Part shown: positions 50,933 to 64,000 of the stretch, in pieces
Numbering within the stretch: the stretch's first letter is position 1
Layout: every line of letters begins with the position of its first letter
Source of the DNA: Panulirus ornatus
Lineage: Eukaryota > Arthropoda > Malacostraca > Decapoda > Palinuridae
Reading direction: 5' to 3'
NCBI RefSeq assembly: GCF_036320965.1
Contig: NC_092225.1
Coordinates: forward strand, 38,945,071 to 39,009,070
Length of the DNA stretch: 64,000 nucleotides
Translations under genes and position numbers: made by a program
The notes under the pieces: model-generated
What the model was told of the DNA's origin: nothing
Databases searched by the model: none
Seen by the model: only the letters and a program-made list of their open reading frames with translations

Positions 50933-53900
50933 CTCTTGGGGATAGGGGAGAAAGAATACTTCCCACGCATTCCTCACGTGTCGTAGAAGGCGACTAAAGG
51001 GGACGGGAGCGGGAGAACAGAAACCCTCCCCTCCTTGTATTTTAACTTTCTAAAAGGGGAAACAGATGAAGGAGTCACGCGAGGAGTGCTCATCCTCCTC
51101 GAAGGCTCAGATTGGGGTGTCTAAATGTATGTGGATGTAACCAAGATGAGAAAAAAGGAAAGACAGGTAGTATGTTTGAGGAAAGGAACCTGGATGTTTT
51201 GGCTTTGAGTGACACGAAGCTCAAGGGTAAATGGGAAGAGTGGTTTGGGAATGTCTTGGGAGTAAGGGAAGGGAAGAGCAAGGGAAGGAGTAGCACTACT
51301 CCTGAATCAGGAGTTTTGTGAGTATGTGATAGAGTGTAAGAAATTAAATTCTAGATTGATATGGGTAAAACTGAAAGCTGATGGAGAGAGATGGGTGATT
51401 ATTGGTGCATATGCACCTGGGCATGAGAAGAAAGATCATGAGAGGCAAGTGTTTTGGGAGCAGCTGAATGAATGTGTTAGTGGTTTTGATGCAGAAGACC
51501 GGGTTATAGTGATGGGTGATTTGAATGCAAAGGTGATTAATGTGGGAGATGAGGGAATAATTGGTATACATGAAGTGTTCAGTGTTGTAAATGGAAATGG
51601 TGAAGAGCTTGTAGATTTATGTCCGAAAAAGTACTGGTGATTGGGAATACATTCTTTAAAAAGAGAGATATACATAAGTATACGTATGTAAGTAGGAGAG
51701 ATGGCCAGAGAGCGTTATTGGATTACGTTTTGATTTATAGACTCACGAAAGAGAGACTTTTGGATGTTAATGTGCTGAGAGGTGTAACTGGAGGGTTGTC
51801 TTATCATTATCTTGTGGAGGCGAAGGTGAAGATTTGCAGGGTTTTTCAGAAAAGAAGAGAGAATGTTGGGGTGAAGAGAGTGGTGAGAGCAGGTGAGCTT
51901 GGGAAGGAGACTTGTGTGAGGAAGTACCAGGAGAGACTGAGTACAGAATGGAAAAAGGTGGGAACAAAGGAGGTAAGTTGAGTGGGGGAGGAATGGGATG
52001 TATTTAGGGAAGCAGTGATGGCTTGCGCAAAAGATGCTTGTGGCTGGAGAAGCGTGGGAGGTGGGTTGATTAGAAAAGGTAGTGAGTGTTGGGTTGAAGA
52101 AGTAAGATTATTATTGAAAGAGAAGAGAGAGGCATTTGGACGATTTCTGCAGGGAAAAAATGCAAATGAGTGTAAGAGGTATAAAAGAAAGAGACAGGAG
52201 GTCAAGAGAAAGGTGCAAGAGGTGAAAAAGAGGGATAATGAGAGTTGGGGTGAGAGAGTATCATTAATTTCATTGAGAATAAAAAGATGTTTTGGAAAGA
52301 GGTAAATAAAGTGCGTAAGACAAGGGAGCAAATGGGAACTTCAGTGAAGGGGGCTAATGGGGAGATGATAACAAGTACTTGTGATGTGAGAAGGAGATGG
52401 AGTGAGTATTTTGAAGGGTTGTTGAATGTGTTTGATGATAGAGTGGCAGATATAGGGTGTTTTGGTCGAGGTGGTGTGCAAAGTGAGAGGGTTAGGGAAA
52501 ATGATTTGGTAAATAGAAAAGAGGTAGTAAAGGCTTTACGGAAGATGAAAACCGGCAAGGCAGCAGGTTTGGATGGTATTGCAGTGGAACTTATTAGAAA
52601 GGGGATGACTGTATTGTTGACTTGTTGGTAAGGTTATTTAATGTATGTATGATTCATGGTGAGGTGCCTGAGGATTGCCGGAATGCTTGCATAGTGCCAT
52701 TGTACAAAGGCAAATGGGATAAGAGTGATTGCTCAAATTACAGAGATATAAGTTTGTTGAGTATTCCTGTTAAATTATATGGGAGGGTATTGATTGAGAG
52801 GGTGAAGGCATGTACAGAGAATCAGATTACGGAAGAGCAGTGTTGTTTCAGAAGTGGTAGAGGATGTGTGGATCAAGTGTTTGCTTTGAAGAATGTTTGT
52901 GAGAAATGCTTAGAAAACAAATGGATTTGTATGTAGCATTTATGGATCTGGAGAAGGCATATGATAGAGTTGATAGAGAAGCTCTGTGGAAGGTTTTAAG
53001 AATATATGGTGTGGGAGGCATGTTGTTAGAAGCTGTGAAAAGTTTCTATCGAGGATGTAAGGCATGTGTACGGGTAGGAAGAGAGGAAAGTGATTGGTTC
53101 TCATTGAATGTAGGTTTGCGGCAGGGGTGTGTGATGTCTCCATGGTTGTTTAATCTGTTTATGGATGGTGTTGTTAGGGAAGTGAATGCAAGAGTTTTCG
53201 AAAGATTGGCAAGTATGCAGTCTTTTCTGGATTAGAGAGCTGGAGAAGTGAGTCAGTCGTTGTTCGCTGATGATACATCGCTGGTGGCTAATTCATGTAA
53301 GAAACTGCAGAAGCTGGTGACTGAGTTTTGTAAAGTGTGTGAAAGAAGTAAGTTAAGAGTAATTGTGAATAAGATCAAGGTTATTAGGCACAGTAGGGTT
53401 GAGGGTCAAGTCAATTGGGAGGTATGTTTGAATGGAGAAAAACTGGAGGAAGTAAAGTGTTTTAGATATCTGGGAGTGGATCTGGCAGCGGATGAAACCA
53501 TGGAAGCGGAAGTGAATCATAGTGTGGGGGACGGGGCGAAAATCCTTGGAGGCTTGAAGAATGTTTGGAAGTCGAGAATATTATCTTGGAAAGCAAAAAT
53601 GGGTATGTTTGAAGGAATAGTGGTTCCAACAATGTTGTATTGTTGCGAGGCGTGGGCTATGGATAGAGGTGTGCGCAGGAGGGTGGATGTGCTAGAAATG
53701 AGATGTTTGGGGACAATATGTGGTGTGAGGTGGTTTGATCGAGTAAGTAATGTAAGGGTAAGAGAGATGTGTGGAAATAAAAAGAGTGTGGTTGAGAGAG
53801 CAGAAGAGGGTGTTTTGAAATGGTTTGGTCGCATGGAGAGAGTGAGTGAGGAAATATTGACCAAGAGGATATATGTGTCAGAGGTGGAGGGAACGAGGAG

Positions 53901-54468
53901 AAGTGGGAGACCAAATTGGAGGTGGATAGATGGAGTTAAAAAGATTTTGAGTGATCGGGGCCTGAACATACAGGAGGGTGAAAGGGGTGCAAGGAATAGA
54001 GTGAATTGGACCGAAGTGGTATACCGGGGTCGACGTGCTGCCAATGTATTGAACCAGGGCATGTGAAGCGTTTGGGGTAAAGCATGGAAAGTTGTGTCGG
54101 GCCTGGATGTGGAAAGGGAGCTGTGGTTTCGATGCATTATTACATGACAGCTAGAGACTGAGTGTGAAAGAATGGGGCGTTTGGTGTCTTTTCCTAGCGC
54201 TACCTCGCACACATGAGGGGGGAGGGGGTTGTTATTCCATGTGTGGCGAGGTGGCGATGGGAACAAATAAAGGCAGACAGTATGAATTATGTACATGTGT
54301 ATATATGTATATGTCTGTGTGTGTATATATATGTGTACATTGAGATGTATAGGTATGTATATTTGCGTGTGTGGACGCGTATGCATATACATATGTATGT
54401 GGGCGGGTTGGGCCAGTCTTTCGTTTGTTTCCTTGCGCTACTTCGGTAACGCGGGAGACAGCGACAAA

Positions 54469-54473
<5 letters not shown>
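50933..54473 (+). mobile_element. Full-length old LINE copy with long 3' UTR
   Basis: Plus-strand, about 3.5 kb, from a 5' end (TCTTGGGGATAGGGGAG) through 5' UTR, coding region (about 51090-54030) and long 3' UTR (54030-54473). ORF pieces: 51112-51321, 51326-51640, 51619-51981 (endonuclease), 51982-52305, 52287-52631, 52622-52936, 52906-53235 (palm) and 53248-54066 (FADD box as LFADDTSLVAN, then C-terminus with RRSGRP). The endonuclease is damaged at GLSYHYLVE (usually GMSDHYLVE). About eight breaks make it a pseudogene. Confidence 0.9.
53248..54066 (+). pseudogene. C-terminal 272 codons of a broken LINE ORF
   Basis: Longest open piece of the 50933-54473 copy, from SQSLFADDTSLVANS to GRRAANVLNQGM. 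The normal TGA after VVYRG is CGA, so the frame reads on 13 codons into the 3' UTR. It includes YLGVDLAAD, MLYCCEAW and RRSGRPNWRW. It has no separate function. Confidence 0.75.

Positions 54474-54551
<78 letters not shown>
54474..54551. repeat. (TA)n between two A tails (tail-to-tail junction)
   Basis: TA run flanked by the plus-strand tail (GACAAAGCAAAA) and the T-rich minus-strand tail of the next fragment. Confidence 0.97.
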
Positions 54552-54553
<2 letters not shown>

Positions 54554-55045
54554 TTTTTTTTTATTCATTTAATATACTTTGTCGCTGCCTCCCGGGTTAA
54601 CAATGTAGCGCAGGGAAACAGGCGAAAAAATGGCCCAACCCACCCACAAACACATGTATATACATACACGTCCACCCACGCAAATATACATACCTATACA
54701 TCTCAACGTATACATATATATACACTCACATACATATACATATATACACATGTACAAAATTCATACTGTCTGCCTTTATTCATTACTATCGCCACCTCGT
54801 CTCACATGAAATAAGAATCCCCTCCCTCCGCATGTGCGCGAGGTAGCGCTAGGAAAAGACAGCAAAGCCACATTCGTTCACACTCAGTCTCTAGCTGTCA
54901 TGTATAATGCACCGAAACCACAGCTCCTTTTCCACATCCAGGCCCCACAGAACTTTCCATGGTTTATCTATTTTATTCTATTTATTCATCATGATTTGTC
55001 GCCTTCTCATGCGTTAGTGAGGTAGCGCAAGGAAACAGGTGTGGA
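54552..55045 (-). mobile_element. Long-type LINE 3' UTR only, with a second tail fragment
   Basis: 54552-54965 is a minus-strand long 3' UTR ending at CTTTCCATGGTTTA, before any coding sequence. It is followed at 54966-55045 by another minus-strand hairpin block (ATGATTTGTCGCCTTCTCAT, GTGAGGTAGCGCAAGGAAACAG) preceded by TTTATTCTATTTATTC. The second block is a separate severely truncated insertion, after which unique DNA starts. Confidence 0.8.
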
Positions 55046-55635
55046 CAGACAAGTAATACATGGAATGCCTTACCTAGTCTGCTAGACTGTAATGAATCTT
55101 AGTGTCCAGCACATTTCTAACTTCCTTCCACTGGATATTCAAAAGCTGTAATTTCCACTTTAATGACTCAGTGATGAGTGAACTTTACAATCTGGAACCA
55201 ACATGGTAACGTTTAGTCTGCCCATCCATTAAGTGATTCTGCCAATTTTTGAATCTAAGGAGACTGACAGTCACATTCATGAACAGCTAAGGAAGTTGAT
55301 GAAAAGTCATTGTAATCAGTAATCAAAACCCCACGTGTTAATAATAATAGTATGTAACACTGAAAAAAGAATTGAAAATATTAATAAAATCAAAGTATTA
55401 ATATGATTAAGGAATGATTGTACTGTAGTTGGTAATGGTCTCAAGAAACATGTTCTCAAAAATGTCTGAAAACTGTCATTGTTTTGATATAGGAACAAAT
55501 TTATAAGTAAATCCACATTCATACCCTGTGAAAAAAGGTCTCCTGGAACAAAAAATGTGATCCAGAGACAATCCTTTTTCATGCTAGATAATCTAAAATT
55601 CTCCATGACTACCAGAGGAATATATGGTAAAGTTC

Positions 55636-55636
<1 letters not shown>

Positions 55637-55667
<31 letters not shown>
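55637..55667 (+). repeat. (GAT)n microsatellite
   Basis: Ten tandem GAT units inside the unique island. Confidence 0.97.
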
Positions 55668-55669
<2 letters not shown>

Positions 55670-55844
55670 CCACAGAAATTTAGAATCATGAACACTGTAC
55701 ACTTAGAAGACAAGTTGGCGCTAATAAAATAAAAAAAATTATGCATACAGACAGAAGTAAAGCAGCACTCTTTAGCCTAAAATACTTCAAAAATATTGAA
55801 AAAAATGACAATAACCTACTTCATAATATGATCACATTAATGCT

Positions 55845-56048
55845 TTGCACCATGCAGGACTTGAATACCAAACTTATGCAAGAGTTACATTTGCTAATGG
55901 ACCTAACACAGCTACCAACCTAGGATGGTCACTGAGATCCATATATCACAAATGTTCTTCAATTTTTCCCAAAATACATCTTTATGTTCTTCAGCAAACT
56001 GAAAAACTGGTTTGGGGACTGGAACATAGTCACAGACGGTTCTTATGA
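55845..56048 (+). pseudogene. Possible transposase-like remnant (tentative)
   Basis: A 67-codon plus-strand frame reads YARVTFANGPNTATNLGWSL and then SIYHKCSSIFPKIHLYVLQQ, followed by TEKLV. The spacing of ANGPNTxTNxG, the S...S..FP...H and Q.EKLV recalls the 'R.NN..E..H' region near the end of MULE or FLYWCH-type transposases found in invertebrate genomes. The match is from memory of the pattern and the first Asn-rich motif is weak. It has no ATG-led gene structure around it. It could also be chance. Confidence 0.25.
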
Positions 56049-56150
56049 TGGGAATATTTTTATACAGCCATGGTACAGGATTCTGACATCGACCTTCCTT
56101 TGAATAATCCTCAAAATTTCATATATATCTCTAAATAGATTCAGAAAAAT

Positions 56151-56366
56151 ATATCCATATATCCTCTTTGTCAATCTTTCCTCACTCATTCTTTCCATGT
56201 GACCAAACCTTTTCAAAACACCCTCTTCTGCTCTCTCAACACACATTCTTTTTAGTAACACACATCTCTCTTACCCTTTCATGACTTACTCAATCAAACC
56301 AAATCACACCACATATTGTCCTGAAACATCTCATATCCAGCACATCCACCCTCCTCCACACAACTG
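56151..56366 (-). mobile_element. Small old LINE fragment, residues about 878-947
   Basis: Minus-strand piece with [21 protein letters not shown] at 56180-56250 and the flanking VRWFDRVSN region heavily mutated. It runs into (TA)n at 56366 (ACAACTGTATATATT). More diverged than most copies. Confidence 0.8.
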
Positions 56367-57365
<999 letters not shown>

Positions 57366-57624
57366 CGTCTCACTATGGTGAGCAACGGGGTCTATCGGTT
57401 GTTTCCGAAGAGAACACATAGCCAGCTGAAAGCGTTTTACCGAACCTGACTGTACAACGCGGAGTTATATGAATACGAATAAAGTGTATATGAACACGCA
57501 CCTTCATAGAACATACAAAGCTCCATCAGCCAGGATCGAACCTGGGAACCCTTGTGCAAGAGGCAGGCATGCTAACCGCTAGGCTAAGGGACCGATAGAC
57601 CCCGTTGCTCACCATAGTGAGACG
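57366..57624. mobile_element. 259-bp fold-back element with 34-bp terminal inverted repeats
   Basis: The left repeat 57366-57399 (CGTCTCACTATGGTGAGCAA and on) is the exact reverse complement of 57591-57624. Between them lies a minus-strand tRNA-like unit (57473-57592) and about 70 bp of other sequence. The structure looks like a MITE or fold-back element. No clear target-site duplication can be read, because one side is LINE sequence and the other side is AT-rich unique sequence. Confidence 0.6.
57473..57592 (-). repeat. tRNA-like unit, left arm of a 120-bp inverted pair
   Basis: The minus strand carries box A TAGCCTAGCGG (57576-57586) and box B GGTTCGATCCT (57532-57542), 44 nt apart start to start, as in tRNA genes. 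The T-arm CCAGG-CCTGG is perfect but its loop has 6 nt instead of 7, the anticodon arm is irregular, and the acceptor pairing is poor. It is therefore a tRNA-derived repeat (SINE head or tRNA pseudogene) rather than a working tRNA. Confidence 0.6.
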
Positions 57625-57672
57625 AAGGGTATTCGAGTACTTAGTATTTCGAATAGTTGTTTCCTATATACA

Positions 57673-57788
57673 GTCCCTTAGCCTAGCGGTTAGCATGCCT
57701 GCCTCTTGCACAAGGGGTCCCAGGTTCGATCCTGGCTGATGGAGCTTTGTATGTTCTATGAAGGTGCGCGTTCATATACACTGTATTC

Positions 57789-57792
<4 letters not shown>
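57673..57792 (+). repeat. tRNA-like unit, right arm of the inverted pair
   Basis: Reverse complement of 57473-57592 over 120 nt with only a few mismatches (for example AAGGGGTCC for AAGGGTTCC). Box A is at 57679-57689 and box B at 57723-57733. It runs directly into (TA)n after GTATTCGTAT. It has internal pol III promoter-like boxes, so it could be transcribed. Confidence 0.6.

Positions 57793-57852
<60 letters not shown>
57793..57852. repeat. (TA)n microsatellite
   Basis: TA run with one GTATA interruption, between the tRNA-like unit and the T-rich tail of the next LINE. Confidence 0.97.
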
Positions 57853-60410
<2,558 letters not shown>

Positions 60411-60479
60411 TGGAAAGGATCACAATTTTCTGCGTGATCAAGATATTCCTATGAGCCCACGGGGAAAATGAAACACGTA

Positions 60480-60530
60480 AAGTATACCAAGTGCACTTTC
60501 GTGTAATAGTCACATCATCAGGGGAGATAC
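60480..60530 (-). ncRNA. Hammerhead-ribozyme-like core (left arm, better preserved)
   Basis: Minus-strand order: CC, CTGATGA (60515-60521), stem II TGTG-ACTATTA-CAC, GAAA (60497-60500), then GTGCACTT and GG. CTGATGA and GAAA match the invariant hammerhead core; stem II closes with GTG and CAC. A very short stem III (AG with CU around a UGCA loop) and a start of stem I (CC with GG) can be drawn, giving CUU as the possible cleavage site. Minimal type I hammerheads of this kind are known from Penelope-like retroelements. The fold is my drawing and the activity is unproven. Confidence 0.5.
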
Positions 60531-60680
60531 AAGAGAGAAATATAAGTCAGTTGATATACATCGAAGAGACGAAGCTAGGACGCCATTTGGTAAACATGTG
60601 ATTGTCCAGAATCACATGTTTACCAAATGGCGTCCTAGCTTTCGTCTCTTCGATGTATATGAACTGACTGTTATATTTCT

Positions 60681-60735
60681 CTCTTGTATCTCACCTGATG
60701 ATGTGATTATTAAACGAAAGTGCACTTGGGAACTT
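60681..60735 (+). ncRNA. Hammerhead-ribozyme-like core (right arm, stem II damaged)
   Basis: Plus strand: CTGATGA at 60695-60701, 14-nt spacer TGTGATTATTAAAC, GAAA at 60716-60719, then GTGCACTTGG. The core is intact, but AAC replaces CAC, so stem II loses a pair compared with the left arm. Probably less stable than the minus-strand version. Confidence 0.42.
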
Positions 60736-60769
60736 TTCATTATTCATTTTCCCCGTGGACTCATAGGAA

Positions 60770-62428
<1,659 letters not shown>

Positions 62429-62488
<60 letters not shown>
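62429..62488. repeat. (TA)n microsatellite
   Basis: TA run between the filler end of one minus-strand LINE and the T-rich tail of the next. Confidence 0.97.
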
Positions 62489-62490
<2 letters not shown>

Positions 62491-63664
62491 CTTTTTTTTT
62501 TTTTTTTTTTATACTTTGTCGCTGTCTCCCGCGTTTGCGAGGTAGCGCAAGGAAACAGACGAAAGAAATGGCCCAACCCCCCCCCATACACATGTACATA
62601 CACACGTCCACACACGCAAATATACATACCTACACAGCTTTCCATGGTTTACCCCAGACGCTTCACATGCCTTGATTCACTCCACTGACAGCACGTCAAC
62701 CCCTGTATACCACATCGCTCCAATTCACTCTATTCCTTGCCCTCCTTACACCCTCCTGCATGTTCAGGCCCCGATCACACAAAATCTTTTTCACTCCATC
62801 TTTCCACCTCCAATTTGGTCTCCCTCTTCTCCTCGTTCCCTCCACCTCCGACACATATATCCTCTTGGTCAATCTTTCCTCACTCATTCTCTCCATGTGA
62901 CCAAACTATTTCAAAACACCCTCTTCTGCTCTCTCAACCACGCTCTTTTTATTTCCACACATCTCTCTTACCATTACGTTACTTACTCGATCAAACCACC
63001 TCACACCACACATTGTCCTCAAACATCTCATTTCCAGCACATCCATCCTCCTGCGCACAACTCTATCCATAGCCCACGCCTCGCAACCATACAACATTGT
63101 TGGAACCACTATTCCTTCAAACATACCCATTTTTGCTTTCCGAGATAATGTTCTCGACTTCCACACATTTTTCAAGGCTCCCAAAATTTTCGCCCCCTCC
63201 CCCACCCTATGATCCACTTCCGCTTCCATGGTTCCATCCGCTGACAGATCCACTCCCAGATATCTAAAACACTTCACTTCCTCCAGTTTTTCTCCATTCA
63301 AACTCACCTCCCAATTGACTTGACCCTCAACCCTACTGTACCAAATTTAACCTTGCTCTTATTCACATTTACTCTTTTACTTTCTTCTTCCACACACTTT
63401 ACCAAACTCAGTCACCAGCTTCTGCAGTTTCTCACATGAATCACCCACCAGCGCTGTATCATCAGCGAACAACAACTGACTCACTTCCCAAGCTCTCTCA
63501 TCCCCAACAGACTTCATACTTGCCCCTCTTTCCAGGACTCTTGCATTTCCCTCCCTAACAACCCCATCCATAAACAAATTAAAAAAAACCATGGAGACAT
63601 CACACACCCCTGCCGCAAACCTACATTCACTGAGAACCAATCACTTTCCTCTCTTCCTACACGT
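62489..63664 (-). mobile_element. LINE copy, residue about 678 to 3' end
   Basis: Minus strand with short 3' UTR. Coding pieces: 62696-62896, 62906-63307 (one stop, TAG for Trp in LKWFGHM near 62906) and 63377-63640 (FADD box [13 protein letters not shown]). A few one-base gains lie near 63344 and 63586. The LSADG variant links it to the intact copy at 33572-36568. The 5' side ends CCTACACGTA, where LINE GTA merges with (TA)n. Confidence 0.88.

Positions 63665-64000
<336 letters not shown>

Larger units (their letters stand above)
55046..56150. other. Unique (non-LINE) sequence, 1.1 kb
   Basis: The only long stretch without recognisable LINE, SINE or TA repeats. It is AT-rich, and contains a (GAT)n run at 55637-55667 and no open frame longer than 96 codons. 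It may be host intergenic DNA or the decayed remains of another transposon; see the entry at 55845-56048. Confidence 0.7.
60411..60769. repeat. Large palindrome with two hammerhead-like arms
   Basis: Left arm about 60445-60603 and right arm about 60610-60769 are inverted copies with a 6-nt loop (GTCCAG), about 160 nt each, with scattered differences. 60411-60444 is single-copy flanking sequence. Unique words on the right arm include CCGTGGACTCATAGGAA at the outer end and AAATGGCGTCCTAGCTTTCG near the centre. It is not related to the LINE or the SINE-like family. It is followed directly by the truncated SINE-like copy D, with the short overlap GGAAATCC. Confidence 0.85.

Noticed and set aside
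55316..55606. 96-codon minus-strand frame in the unique island as a gene
   Set aside because: Short, AT-rich, no recognisable domain; starts with a plausible ATG only by chance. Not supported enough to annotate.
57473..57792. Functional tRNA genes
   Set aside because: Boxes A and B and their spacing fit, but the T loop is one nucleotide short, and the acceptor and anticodon arms pair poorly. Kept as tRNA-like repeats.

Overview
The window is eukaryotic repeat DNA with no recognisable host gene. Nearly every base belongs to one family of APE-type non-LTR retrotransposon (RTE-like LINE), to a short non-autonomous element that shares sequence with it, or to long (TA)n microsatellites. Organism, by inference only: an animal with very high (TA)n content and an RTE-type LINE whose single ORF carries an apurinic-like endonuclease, a reverse transcriptase and the RTE-style C-terminal GRPxxRW region. 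A decapod crustacean is my best guess; nothing in the sequence proves it.

The reference element is the copy at 33366-36658 (minus strand). Its 998-codon ORF (33572-36568) is uninterrupted and keeps the visible catalytic residues of both domains. Full-length or nearly full-length but broken relatives lie at 30045-33296, 41647-45192, 47249-50560 and 50933-54473. About 30 further fragments fill the rest: 1-11690, 12361-12993, 13449-29972 (with a 100-N gap at 21401-21500), 36887-41034, 45417-47182, 54552-55045, 56151-57365, 57853-60267 and 61236-63664. Copies lie in both orientations, and most junctions are (TA)n tracts. There are two main 3' UTR types: a short one in young copies and a long one, about 250 bp longer, in old decayed copies.

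The second family is a SINE-like element of about 240 bp (11991-12225, 13113-13350, 41195-41453 on minus, plus partial copies at 12270-12360 and 60770-60914). Its 5' 100 bp match the LINE 5' UTR, its centre is a long imperfect stem-loop, and its 3' end resembles the LINE 3' hairpin. It is the best candidate for a distinct biological system: a LINE and a non-autonomous partner sharing both ends and both embedded in (TA)n.

Two structures lie outside these families. At 57366-57792 there is a nested palindrome with two inverted tRNA-like units (box A and box B at tRNA spacing), one inside 34-bp terminal inverted repeats. At 60445-60769 there is a 160-bp-arm palindrome whose arms carry a hammerhead-ribozyme-like core (CTGATGA, 14-nt stem-loop, GAAA). 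The only stretch of ordinary-looking unique DNA is 55046-56150, with a possible remnant of a transposase-like gene.

Sequence quality is uneven. About 3500-9200 is full of one-base indels compared with its own near-duplicate (1-3410 versus 6434-10735, which share three unusual junctions), so ORF breaks in that part may be assembly or read errors rather than biology.
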